Shown here piece by piece: positions 9,567 to 19,159 of a stretch of DNA of 29,406 nucleotides. The notes beneath the pieces are model-generated. The model was not told where the DNA came from, searched no databases, and was given only the letters and a program-made list of their open reading frames with translations. Position 1 is the first letter of the stretch. The number at the start of each line of letters is the position of its first letter. The DNA is from Gnetum montanum (taxonomy: Eukaryota > Streptophyta > Gnetopsida > Gnetales > Gnetaceae). Where the stretch lies: NCBI GenBank assembly GCA_015680685.1, contig MNCI01002286.1:57478-86883 (forward strand), in the 5' to 3' direction. The position numbers were made by a program, and so were the translations under genes.

Positions 9567-9640
9567 CTAGGGGGTGCGGGATGTCTGGGGTGCGAGCGCG
9601 GGCTCAGCGGGAGGGATTCGAACTACAAACGGCTTGTTAG
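9290..9640 (-). repeat. Coding repeat: about six copies of a PYVVRVP peptide motif
   Basis: Spaced about 15-25 residues apart are KPFVVRIPP, RPYVVRVPS, QPYVVCIPP, SPFVVRVPP, TPYIARVPA and APYVVKVHG. They lie between the zinc-knuckle-like motif and the protease, separated by Pro/Gln/Ser/Thr-rich linkers. One copy is directly preceded by the TAG at 9569-9567. The DNA has diverged more than the motif, which suggests constraint on the peptide. Confidence 0.85.
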
Positions 9641-9959
9641 ATATTTCCTTATCCTCGGGGTGTACCGTGTTAATGTGGCGCGTGTCGGGGTCATCGTCAC
9701 AGTAAATCGTGCTAATTGTGTATGGAGCCTCCTTAGTGTTTAGGGGGTCTTGGTACACCCCCATGGTCTGATTTTGTGGTTGGACAGGGTTAGCCCCGTC
9801 GAATGTGATGTTACCCTCGTCAATCATCCATTGGATGTCCTGTTTCAAAGTGAAACAATAATCTGTTCCATGACCCGGTCTTTGATGATAGTCGCAAAAG
9901 CGATCCATCCGGAATCCTTTGGGCACGGGGGGCTCATCTGGGGTTGCTAGGCTTGGATT
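9567..9959 (-). CDS. Gag C-terminal zinc-knuckle-like segment of the Tat element
   Basis: This stretch is in the same frame as gag and protease, between TAG 9962-9960 and TAG 9569-9567. It contains CDYHQRPGHGTDYC followed by FTLKQDIQWMIDEG, the C-x2-H-x-n-GH-x3-C motif typical of the nucleocapsid part of Tat-type Gag, which binds RNA. There is no convincing start of its own; an ATG at 9908-9906 and a GTG at 9926-9924 are the only in-frame options. It is best read as the middle of one gag-pro polyprotein interrupted by nonsense codons. Confidence 0.85.
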   Translation of the reverse strand, partial: NPSLATPDEPPVPKGFRMDRFCDYHQRPGHGTDYCFTLKQDIQWMIDEGNITFDGANPVQPQNQTMGVYQDPLNTKEAPYTISTIYCDDDPDTRHINTVHPEDKEISNKPFVVRIPPAEPALAPQTSRTP

Positions 9960-9968
9960 CTATACAAG

Positions 9969-11942
9969 TTAACAAAATCGATCGTGTCTTTGTATGGCCG
10001 CAGGGGATAATTGTTTGTGGCTCATCAACCCAGCCTTTAAGAGTTGATCGAAGAGTTGGGAAGGCTTCATTGGCAGGGGCATGTATTGAGAGGGTTCTTT
10101 CCTCTCAAAATTTCGTGTACGGTTCGTCGGATTCTGTTGCGATGATGATTCCTGTGTGGTGGTTGCAAGCTGGGGGTGATAGTAGTTAGTAGGTGGCGTC
10201 GGTGGCTTTTGTTGTTGCGTCCCTGCTACGGCCGCTATAGTGGTTTTAGTCTTTTCTTTGTCTTTCTTAGTATGTTGATTCTTAAAGGCTATGTAGGCTG
10301 GATCGTGACTGTTTTGGGCAGCTTCTTCAATGTTCTTAATTTGCTCGAACGCCTGATTGAGATCTCGCGCATTGAGGTAATACAGTTTAGATTTAAAGAA
10401 ATCGTTGACGGCCCCTTTTAGGATCGTAAGTAGGTAAAATGGGGAGATCGGTTCATGAAGCTCGTTCAGAGCTGCGCTCCATCTTTGAATAAATTTTTGG
10501 ACCGGTTCGAGAGGCCCCTGCTTAATCTGCATGAGGCTATCTAGCGTTGGCTCGGGTTTCAAGTTGTACTTGAACCGGGTCACAAACTGGCGTATAAGGT
10601 CATCCAAAGCGCAGATGGAGTTCCTGGGCAAGGCACGGTACCAATCGAGTGCCCTTCCCGTAAGGGACATGGGGAACACCCGGAGGACAGCGTGGGGCCA
10701 AGCCTGGAGCAGGGCACATTCCAACCGGAATGTTATGAGGTGGGCGTTGGGATCTGTCTCATTATTATATTTGGTTAATGCTGGCAGAGGAACACCTTTG
10801 GGCAAGGTTAAAGGTGGGACAGAGGAGCTGATAGGGTCGTCATTGTAGAAATCTATCACTTTCATCTCCCCATCGTTGACAGTTTTGAGGTGTTTTACCT
10901 CGTCTGTCAATTCCTGCATCATTCTTTTGACATCTGCCCAATCCTGAGCATTTGGGAGCAAGGTAGTTTGGGCTTGTGGCGCGCTGTATGGGTTAGACTG
11001 TTGAACGGTTGACTGGAAGGCTGAAAGTTGCACTGTTGGGGGTTGCGTTTGCGGGAAGTGTATAGTAGATGGCATCAGAGGCACTACATTATAGAGAGGA
11101 AGCTGTTGCTGCTGTGGTCGTGGCTGTGCCTGAGGCACATGAATCGGTGACAACGTGTGGGGCAGTATGTAGTGGTGGGAAGCCTGGTGCGACGTCGTGC
11201 CCGTCATCGGCCACTGTCCAGCCATGTTGTACGAGGAGGCCCCTTGTTGGGTTACGGCAGTGAAAGGGGGCGCATGCGTTTGGATATGTGGGATGTAGTG
11301 AGCGGGTGTGGACACAGGTATAACGTGTGGCATTCTTACCACTTGGGACTGGGCTTGAAACGTCACTCCTAGGTTGCTGTGAGGGGGCTGCGCTTGTGAG
11401 GATGAACCTGCAAGTGTAAAAGGGAAGGCATTGGACAAAGGGTGGCCCTGGGGAGGGACTTGAGCTGACGCGGATGTTTCTTGTAACAGTGCTTGGGTGT
11501 GGTCAGAGGTAATGGGTTGGAGGGGTATGGTCTCCCCTGCGTCCGGGTTAAATACGGGGTTCACGTGGTTATGCGGACTGAGAGTATGATAGGAGTCTTC
11601 ATGCTCAGATTGCGCAGCGAATTCGTCCTCTTCATCCCGTTGTGGTTCTACCGTAACCTGGTCTAACGATTGGCTCTTGTGCAGAAGGAGCTGCGTAAAG
11701 AGCTCCGAGAATTGCTCCGGAATGGGGATTACATCGTATGGGGAAGGGATGAATTCATACCCCCCTCTGTAAAAGATCTCAAATTGCCTTTTTACTTCCA
11801 TCTCAGCCCGGTCTACTGCCAGGCCAGCTTGTATCTTAATGCAAATGAAGTTATATTCATCTTGGCTTATGATATTAGCGGCAGGGTCTCTCCCTTGCAA
11901 CCTCAACGATCGACGGGGCCCCATTGTGGATTGCCCTCCCAT
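9969..11942 (-). CDS. Gag of the Tat element (capsid domain)
   Basis: The frame runs from ATG 11942-11940 for 657 codons to TAA at 9971-9969. The first 380 residues are rich in Gln, Pro, Ser and Thr with low complexity. A retrotransposon Gag capsid domain follows at about 385-500, with the signature ECALLQAWPHAVLRVFPMSL, GRALDWYRALP, FVTRFKYN and ESVQ-like EPVQKFIQRWS. A Lys-rich stretch (HTKKDKEKTKTT) and a Gln-rich tail come next. Gag builds the virus-like particle around the genomic RNA. The zinc-knuckle-like segment and protease follow in the same frame after two stops nine bases apart (9971-9969 and 9962-9960), so the original product was probably a Gag-Pro fusion. The start is the first ATG downstream of the leader and PBS. 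Confidence 0.93.
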   Translation of the reverse strand: MGGQSTMGPRRSLRLQGRDPAANIISQDEYNFICIKIQAGLAVDRAEMEVKRQFEIFYRGGYEFIPSPYDVIPIPEQFSELFTQLLLHKSQSLDQVTVEPQRDEEDEFAAQSEHEDSYHTLSPHNHVNPVFNPDAGETIPLQPITSDHTQALLQETSASAQVPPQGHPLSNAFPFTLAGSSSQAQPPHSNLGVTFQAQSQVVRMPHVIPVSTPAHYIPHIQTHAPPFTAVTQQGASSYNMAGQWPMTGTTSHQASHHYILPHTLSPIHVPQAQPRPQQQQLPLYNVVPLMPSTIHFPQTQPPTVQLSAFQSTVQQSNPYSAPQAQTTLLPNAQDWADVKRMMQELTDEVKHLKTVNDGEMKVIDFYNDDPISSSVPPLTLPKGVPLPALTKYNNETDPNAHLITFRLECALLQAWPHAVLRVFPMSLTGRALDWYRALPRNSICALDDLIRQFVTRFKYNLKPEPTLDSLMQIKQGPLEPVQKFIQRWSAALNELHEPISPFYLLTILKGAVNDFFKSKLYYLNARDLNQAFEQIKNIEEAAQNSHDPAYIAFKNQHTKKDKEKTKTTIAAVAGTQQQKPPTPPTNYYHPQLATTTQESSSQQNPTNRTRNFERKEPSQYMPLPMKPSQLFDQLLKAGLMSHKQLSPAAIQRHDRFC

Positions 11943-12364
11943 ATGTTGTGTAGTGGGTTGCTGGGCAGCTGTTGTGTATGAGATGTTAACGTTCTAGGTA
12001 GTAGCAGCAGTGATGTTGATGGGATTCATGATTATAGACGATTTGAGTGTGTGGAATTGATATGGATAACGGTGTATGCGGTGGCGTAGATGAGTTTATA
12101 GGCTAAGTATCCGGCGTAAACGCTGGCGTAAGCGTGTAGCGTGTACGCTGGGGTTTGTCTGCGGCGTAAGCGCTGGCGTAAGCGTGTAGCGTGTACGCTA
12201 AGTATGCAGCGTAGACGCTGGCGTAAGCGTGCAGCGTATACGCTAGGGTTTGTGTAGCGTAAACGCTGGAGTCGACAGCGTAGACGCTGAGTCTGGTTTA
12301 AAAACGACAGCGAGGACGCTGATCAGCGTAAACGCTGAGGGACGTGAAGCCTGTTTAGCGAAGG
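11943..12364 (-). other. Untranslated leader of the Tat element
   Basis: This lies between the PBS and the gag ATG and has no long frame. Exact GCGTANACGC copies start at 12114, 12209, 12234, 12257, 12278 and 12326, with further variants such as GCGTAAGCGT and GCGTGTACGC. A packaging signal would be expected in this region but cannot be identified by eye. Confidence 0.8.
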
Positions 12365-12382
12365 GCCCTCCTTCTAGCGCCA
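12365..12382 (-). other. Primer-binding site of the Tat element
   Basis: On the minus strand TGGCGCTAGAAGGAGGGC begins 5 nt after the LTR end (spacer GTTTT). TGG matches the CCA end of a tRNA, and a TTTTTGGCGC start is common in Tat/Athila elements. The tRNA species was not determined. Confidence 0.75.
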
Positions 12383-12387
12383 AAAAC

Positions 12388-13607
12388 TGTGCCGACCGAA
12401 ATCGTCGGTGCGAGGCTGGAACGTTGCAGGCACCGAAAGATCAGCGGGCGAGCACAGTTGACCCTACTTCCGCTTGAGGGCGAGCTGGAGTGGACGAAGG
12501 CAGAGTGCCTTGAACGGTCCGCACGCGAATCAAACAAGGACTTCCCCGAGCGCCACCGAGGTGTTATACGCTGGGTTATACGTAGACCAGAGCGTAAAGG
12601 GCGAAACAGGCGCAGACGGCGTAAGCGTAGGGGGGCGTAAACAATGTTGGGCGTGAACAGCGTAAACAGAACTAGTCCCGACGTAAGCGTATAAGGCGTG
12701 AACAGCGTGACCGAATACAAAGGGCGTAAACAAATGCAAACAGCGTAAACAGTGAGCGTACACGGACGCTACCGGAGCGTAAATGCAAGCAGGCGTAAGT
12801 GGAGCGTGGGCCAAATTGACGTAAAACTGCACAACATGAACCAAGCATAAACAGTGGGCGTCCACGAACGCAAACAGAGCGCGGAGTGTGAACGCAAACA
12901 GCCGTAAACGAGGCACGGGCCAAATCAACATAAAACTGTAAAAGGACTTGCAACAAGCGTAAACAATGGATTATAGAGTTAAAATGTTGTGCACCGGTCT
13001 AACGCAGTTGTGTAGGGACACAAGGCGGACGTAAAGCCCCGGTGGACAGAGAGATGCAGCTGGTTGACACAATAGGCGAAGCGCAGACTGTGCTCAGCGT
13101 GCAGCGTGCAGCATGCAGGGCTTCCAGCGTAAGCGTAAGAGTAGAGGGTTTCAGCAGCGTAATGGCTCTGGGTCGGCTCTGGTAAATTTCTGCGGGGGGG
13201 TAAATGTGGAAAACTGGGCTATTTATAGGGGTAGGGTTACCGAGAAAAGCGGACGGGGAGACACGTGGCGTATAGACCGGGCGTTACAATTTAGAAACAT
13301 GATATACGCCGGGCGTATACATTACAACAGGCTGGCGTATACGCTAGGCGTAGATGAAAACATGGCGTATACGCTAGTGAATGTTGGGCGTACACGCCGG
13401 GCATATACGCCGAAGGATGTCCACTTGCTTCAATCCTTGCTCTTCGGTGTAATCTTCATGTTGCCATTGGAAATCCTGGCGTCGAGCGTGTGCCTCCGCC
13501 GTACCTGGGCATAGACGCTAGGCGTGAACGCTGGGCGTAGACGCTGGTTGTAGACGCTGGGCATGAACGCTGGGCGTAGACGCTGGGCGTGAACGCTGGG
13601 CGTGACA
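12388..13607 (-). repeat. 5' LTR of the Tat element, about 1220 bp
   Basis: On the minus strand it begins TGTCACGCCC and ends GGTCGGCACA, with TGT...ACA termini; the PBS follows 5 nt later. A TATA box at 13220-13227 splits U3 (to the right) from R-U5 (to the left). U3 contains exact GCGTANACGC copies at 13335, 13365, 13388, 13535 and 13574 and many GCGTGAACGC variants; R-U5 has more degenerate GCGTAAACAG-type units. The right border abuts Athila integrase sequence beginning GATTT. The partner LTR is outside the window, so the boundaries rest on termini and PBS only. Confidence 0.8.
13220..13227 (-). promoter_or_regulatory. TATA box of the Tat LTR
   Basis: TATAAATA on the minus strand lies in the context CCCCTATAAATAGCCC. 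Transcription would start near 13190 and run left into gag. Confidence 0.75.
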
Positions 13608-13659
13608 GATTTTTGTGGTGTTTCAATGGCCTAGTTCGATGGTGTGTCTTTGAGGTTGA

Positions 13660-14569
13660 TTAACTACATGTCCTCCAAGACACTCACGAAGGTCCTAATG
13701 GGGGCCACTATGCTAGGAGATGCACAACCATTAAAATCCTAATGGCAGGGTACTATTGGCCAACAATCTTCAGGGATGTTCACTAATATGTTTGCTCTTG
13801 TGAACGATGCCAATGAGATGGTGGAATGATTACTCAAATGGAGGAACCTCAACAATGGATTCAAGCACTAGAATCCTTTGACAATTGGGGCATTAACTTC
13901 ATAGGTCTCATCACACCCATGTCAAATGAAAATGCGTACATCATAGTTTTTGTTGACTATTATACAAAATGGGCAAAAGTAGTAGCTATCACTGACTATA
14001 CATCTTCTACTACTACTTGGTTTGTACAAGAAAATGTTGTAAATAGGTTTGGTATGCCATGTGCATTAATTTATAATCATGGAACTCACTTTACAGGCAC
14101 TACCTTTTGGAAGCTCATGCAATGCCTAGGGGTTGAACATAAACTCACAACACCCTACTAGCCCCAAGCCAATGGTCAAGTTGAGGTTACCAATAGGGAA
14201 ATCACAAGGATTCTAATAAGAACTATCAACAAATATAGGAAAGACTAGATCACGAAACTCAATGATGCCCTTTGGATCTACTACTCAACATGGAATCTTC
14301 CTATAGGCTATTCTCCTTATGAGCTTGTGTATGGAAAATTACCAACACTTCCTATTCAATCTAAGCTTCGTATACTTTCAATAGCCTATGACCTTGACCT
14401 TGACTTGAGTCTAGCACAAAAAGAAAGGTTAATGAGTCTCAACTTGCTATACAAAAATCAATTGGCAACCCTATCATCTAATGAGTTACACAAGGCATTC
14501 AACAAAGAGCACCATGACCTTAAAATTAGGAAAGTTAAATGTCAACTGGCAAATAAGGTTCTCTACTAG
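13660..14569 (+). pseudogene. Athila-like integrase remnant
   Basis: One frame runs through several stops. It begins with the zinc finger (THEGPNGGHYARRC, then MAGYYWPTIF and CSCERC). The core follows: NWGINFIGLITPM, FVDYYTKW, VNRFGMPCALIYNHGTHF and PQANGQVEVTNREI. The C-terminal part includes ALWIYYSTWNLPIGYSPYEL and VYGKLPTLPI, typical of Athila-type integrases. The first two catalytic Asp residues are now Asn (GINF for GLDF, YNHG for SDGG) while the Glu remains. Stops follow ...FRDVH, ERCQ, TTPY and KYRKD. It is non-functional. The Tat element cut it near the zinc finger. Confidence 0.88.
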
Positions 14570-16880
14570 AATCCCATACACATACCTCAACAAACTAAGT
14601 TCTAAACATTATGGAAAGGACCTTATATATTTTATGAAACTTTTCTTTCAAGGACCATGATGATCTACAAACCTAAAAGCCCAAACAAGAAATAGTTGAT
14701 CAAGATACAACAAGTCAAACCTTTCCAAGGGCATAAGCTAGCAAATACAACAAACACCTCATCAAATGGACAACCATGCTCCATATTTTGAATCTCCTCC
14801 TTTCAACTTAGTCATGGGGGAGATGGCCATCCATGCTAACTATGTAAGTGGCTCCTTAGTTTTTTACCATTTTTGTTTTACATATTTTTGTTTTGTAATT
14901 TTTTGTTTTACACATTCTTTATTTTACATCTTCTTATTTTCATGTTATTAATCTTTTTTAATTTTTGTTTTAAAAAATTGTTAGTACATTTGTTATTTCT
15001 TGAATATTTTACACTTTCTTTTATATTTTTTTTTATTTTGGTGTGATTTTCTAACTTTTTGTTAATAAGTGCCAAGCACAGTGGTAATTCATTGCTTGAT
15101 GGTGGTATGTACGATGTTGTTATTTGATTGTTGGTGCCTAAATTCTAGCTTTGAATTTTGTTATAGATAATTAGGACATGGTTTCTTTTCACGCAATAGG
15201 TAGTAAGTCCACAACATCCACCCATCCACAAACTCTATGGTTTTCCTTGTTCTGGAACTATGCAGTCCCTTTTTCATTAACAAAACTATAGAAAATTTGT
15301 AACTTTGGTAGTTTTTAGAATTGTCAAGGATTCAAAGGTTTGAACATGGTGTGACTTCAAGGGGATTTGGTATTCTTTGTGCCTTTCTTCTTACTTGGGT
15401 GCATGTGTGTTTTCATGGACTCCTTACTATTTCATGTTGATCAATAAAAGGAAGTTGAATAAGTCTTTGCATGGTGTGGTTCCTAGTTCAAAAAAATTGA
15501 TGGGAATTCAAAGCACACCCCTTAAACATAATAAATGAATAATTCTTTGCATGATGTGATTCCCATTTCAAAAAAAAAACAATGGGAATTCAAAGCACAA
15601 CCCTTAAACATAATAAACGAATAAGTCTTTGCATGGTATGGTTCCCATTTCAAAAAAAAATGGGAATTCAAAGCACACCCCTTAGACAAAATAAACGGCT
15701 ACAAGCATTGGTTATGGGACTAAAAAGACATGTTACTCATGCCTGAAGGTCCCCTCTAACTAAGGCCCTTTATCACTTCTTACTTCCCTTTTCTTCTCTA
15801 ATAAGGAATGGTGGTTGTTCTATAGAAGCACTCTTATGTATCAAGGGGATGGATTGGTCTTAGAATGACGATGCGAAGTCACTAAATGTGGTTGGTTTTG
15901 GTCTAGACTAAGGATGGATCTTATCAAGTCATTTAACAATAAAATTCATAAGGAACTTCATGTGACCTTAATCAAGAATTCCATTCCACACTCTCTCATC
16001 CATCTCTGCTTTCCATGTTTCATCTCATTACTAATTTCATGTTCTTATTTGATGTTTTGGTTTGATGTGTAGAAATTCTTAGGTAGTTTCATTTGATTTT
16101 TTTATACTTAACCTTCCATATTTATTAATCATCCATAGGGCTTACGAACTCCTTAGTTTGAAGTTATGCAAGGGTAGTAAAAGGTCTATGCCTGCTTTGG
16201 GGAGGATCCACTTGCATATCTTTTGGTTGGGTTAGTTAAGTTCTTTATCCTTAGACACTCTTATAATCAAATCTTTTTGTTTACCTCATCAATGAGATCC
16301 AATTGTGCACATCTTCACAACATTTTTTACTAAGCTTTTCTTTTTATTGTTGTGATTTCTTACACCCTCTTCAAATATTTCCTTGTGTATAACTTTTTTA
16401 AATTTAATGGACCACTTATCTATTTTAACACTCCTAAAGGAAGCAATCTATCATAATCACAACCTAGCTGAGTGTAACCACCGACGAGACAAGGTACTTA
16501 CTAGCTATGTGTTACACATTGGATACTCATTCACGATTTTGTTGTGATTGCAATGGGAAGTATGGACTGGACACAAGACTATCTTCACCAAAGATGATGT
16601 AGCAATATTACATGATGAGGATCATTCATGATCGTTGGACCTTTTCTCTCACTCTTTAGCTACCAAGAGGCATTGGATGTTAATTTTATCTTGGGTGTTG
16701 ACTTCTATTACCATAAACATCCAATTTTGTAAAGCTTGTAACTTCATACACTTGGGCACTCAAAGTTTGTTGTTCCATCTGAGTTAGTTTGTATGTCAGC
16801 TAATAATCCGATACCTTCCTAATATTTTGTAAAGAACTTGTTCCTCCTGTTCTTCACTCAAGAACAAGTTTTCATTCAAT
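14570..16880 (+). other. 3' non-coding region of the Athila-like element (no gene seen)
   Basis: The end of the integrase domain fades out near 14760. After that the region is T-rich and AT-rich with no recognisable frame. Athila elements often carry an envelope-like gene here, but none could be recognised. A three-copy tandem repeat lies at 15457-15699 and a 9-bp inverted repeat (AACTTGTTC / GAACAAGTT) at 16835-16870. Confidence 0.6.
15457..15699. repeat. Tandem repeat, 3 copies of about 81 bp
   Basis: Units start at 15457, 15537 and 15619, each beginning GAATAAKTCTTTGCATG and ending near CCCTTARACAWAATAAA. Inside each unit TTCCCATT and AATGGGAA flank an A-run and can pair as a hairpin; the copy at 15481 has changed (TTCCTAGTT). 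Tandem repeats in the 3' region are known for plant Ty3/gypsy elements. Confidence 0.9.
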
Positions 16881-16890
16881 CATGGGGGTA
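16881..16890 (+). other. Polypurine tract candidate
   Basis: CATGGGGGTA lies directly before the LTR start TGATGAATC. The G-run at the LTR edge fits a plus-strand priming site, though it is short and probably mutated. Confidence 0.5.
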
Positions 16891-17751
16891 TGATGAATCA
16901 TGTTTTGACTAGCTCCAATATCATATATCCAATATTGGAGCCTCGACATCAAATACTTGATGTCAGAGCCCAAGATGCGATGTCAAATATTTGATATTAC
17001 GGGGTATATGCCAACCTATAAATATAGTGCTTGGACTTACAATTTTCATATAGTTTTTATCGTAGCATAGCGAAGCTCTTGCAGTTTGTTTTCTTCAAAG
17101 TTAAAATATTTTTTGAGTGCTTGCAGCATGAGTCTAAGTGTGTATGAATCTTTGTTTGAACACTAATGTACCTAAGCATAGCAGTGTGATGGAAATAAAA
17201 ATGAATCCTTTTGATCATCCTTGCAACACTGAGAATAGATTAAATGTTTCCTTAATGCATCTAATATTCATGCACTTCATTTCAATGGGCTTTAATTAAA
17301 CAATTAATTTCTAGTTATTAATGAACACAAGCACAACCACCTCGAGCATAAGTGTAGCACTTGGTAACCCAGAAATGCTTAACATTTGGTAGCCCAACAA
17401 TGTTGTACGTGTTTAGGATGTGTCTAGAAAGTGGGAATGGGTACTTGTGTTAGGCTAGCTAAGCAGTAAAATAACTAGATATTAAATTCCTCTACCTTCT
17501 ATTCTTGTTGTAGGTGATTAAACTTTTAAAGCATAAAAAATAATCAAAATCATGTGCCTCAATTACACTTCAACCATATCCTTACGCTTCAGAAGTGTAG
17601 TTAGGAAGACAACGAATGTTCTCAATGCCCATTTCACTTCCTAGAGAATTAGTGCATTGAAGAACTACAGGCCCACAGAATTCGATTGGATCGCATGTGA
17701 ACACCTTAGCGATTTGTATGGTTGGGCATAGGGGTACCTTGTCACTCATTA
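16891..17751 (+). repeat. Athila-like LTR, left copy (about 861 bp)
   Basis: It is alignable by eye over its length with 23633-24482. It starts TGATGAATCATGTTT and ends near ACTCATTA (expected TCATCA). A TATA box TATAAATA is at 17017-17024. Shared blocks include GTACCTAAGCATAGCA and CACTTGGTAACCCAGAAA. Given integrase and a polypurine tract to its left it is best read as a 3' LTR. The next 60 bases weakly resemble the start of the internal region after the right copy, so a 5' LTR of a deleted copy is not excluded. Confidence 0.82.
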
Positions 17752-19159
17752 GTATTGCACAATGGGAATATTCATTCTTTATCAAGAATTTTGTGCCATC
17801 TACATGTTTTGACTCTAAGATGATGAGATCCCATTGGTGCTTTAATAACTATGCATCATAGCTAATAAAGAATAACAACAAATAAATAATTTGTCTTTGA
17901 ATTAAGACCTCCCTTGATACTATCCAAATAGAAATTGTTTTTGCCTTCTATGTTTTGCCAAAGTTTTTGATATCCTACTTGTTTTACCAAATTGCAAACT
18001 TGGTTAGGATCATAATAAAGAATGTACTCTTGAATATTTCATTTATTAGGCCATAGAACTCCCTTATGGAGCCATGCTTTATCATGGGTTTCCATCATCA
18101 CTTTTTTGCAATCTTTTTCTAATGACCATGTAGAAAGATAATGAGTGTATGCTATAAACTAACAAATAGATTCAACCTCTAATGACATCATCTCGACTTC
18201 AAAAAGCATAACATCACATGTATTGTCTTTTCACTTTAAATTCATCAATCAAAATAATCTTTCAAAATTCTTTGATTTATTTCCAATATTTATCGGATAG
18301 AATATTTGAAAAATACCGTGTAAAGGAAATCAGTCAAATTTAGTAATTAGTCATTCCAAGTCTTTCCAACAGTGGTGCCACCGTAACTTTGACGTATCTA
18401 GAATTATAGCGTGCAAAGGAGGAAGACTCAGGTTTGGTATGTATATTCTGAAATCTAAAATCCGTCCTGTTTGCAGGGATTCTTAGGGGCTTAACTTCTC
18501 CTTGTCCCATTGCATGGTTTATTACTAGACATTTTTTGACCATTGGATTTGGTCTCGACAAACGTACCTAAATTTCTGAGATAAATGGTACCCTGCTGTT
18601 TGTGTTGTGCAGGTGTTTATGATTGGCCATGGAAATGCTTAGGCAACGGTTTTTACAGATCAAAAGTAGCATCAGATTAGGCTATCATTTGGAGCGGTTA
18701 GGGGTTTTTAAATCCACCAATCCTTTGAGAACTCTACTGGACAGGATGAGCATTCTGCCTTTAAATGATGAACTTTTTTAAAGAGGGGCACCGCATCCGA
18801 GGAGAAAACTGTGAAATCCCATTTTACTCAAATTAATAACAACATATGAGTAACTTAACAATAACTACGATGCCATTTAAGTTGGTTAATTAGCACAGCT
18901 TCATACCAAGAGCAAGTATAATACCAAATAAGTTGGTGAGCTCACAACTCTGTACTCAGAAAGCTCGTAGCATCACCCCTTTACACTTGCTAACCCTCAC
19001 TCAAGTGAAAAGTTTATTAAATACTACTTACAGCTTATAGCTGGCAACTTGGATCAGTTTGAAACTTTAAGAAAGTGACTATACGTAGATCATGATCGCG
19101 GCCGACTTAATGTGAAGGAAGAAAAAACAGTATTTGAGATAAAAAGAGATGTGGACCCT
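17752..19159. other. AT-rich intergenic sequence downstream of the SAUR gene
   Basis: No gene is recognised. A 73-codon open stretch on the minus strand at 18340-18561 has no family I know and may be a decayed fragment or chance. The part next to the SAUR stop should hold its 3' UTR and polyadenylation site. Confidence 0.5.

Larger units (their letters stand above)
1..13607 (-). mobile_element. Tat/Ogre-type Ty3/gypsy LTR retrotransposon, 5' LTR through start of integrase (3' end outside window)
   Basis: Reading right to left on the minus strand, the order is LTR, primer-binding site, leader, gag, protease, a 5.2 kb gap, RT, gypsy RNase H, a second plant-type RNase H and the integrase N-terminus. 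RT before integrase makes it Ty3/gypsy. Two RNase H domains in series are known as the mark of the Tat lineage, which includes Ogre, Grande and Retand. The element is young: frames are almost fully open, CpG is frequent, and only four in-frame stops are seen (1084-1082, 9569-9567, 9962-9960, 9971-9969). Protease and RT are in different frames and are separated by an antisense gene, an unusual arrangement. The element is inserted in an older Athila-like integrase. The rest of integrase and the 3' LTR lie beyond position 1. Confidence 0.93.
13608..17751 (+). mobile_element. 3' part of a decayed Athila-like Ty3/gypsy element, split by the Tat insertion
   Basis: It has an integrase remnant, a 2.3 kb 3' region, a G-rich polypurine tract and an LTR, all on the plus strand. 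It is AT-rich with many stops, hence much older than the Tat element. Its 5' part should lie left of the window beyond the other Tat LTR. Confidence 0.8.

Noticed and set aside
12355-12956. Overlapping frames of 75-133 codons in the Tat LTR and leader
   Set aside because: GC-rich repeat sequence lacking stops by composition; no domains, and the region has LTR termini, PBS and TATA.
18340-18561. 73-codon minus-strand frame as a small gene
   Set aside because: No recognisable family, no promoter seen and no neighbouring exon; kept only as a remark in the intergenic entry.
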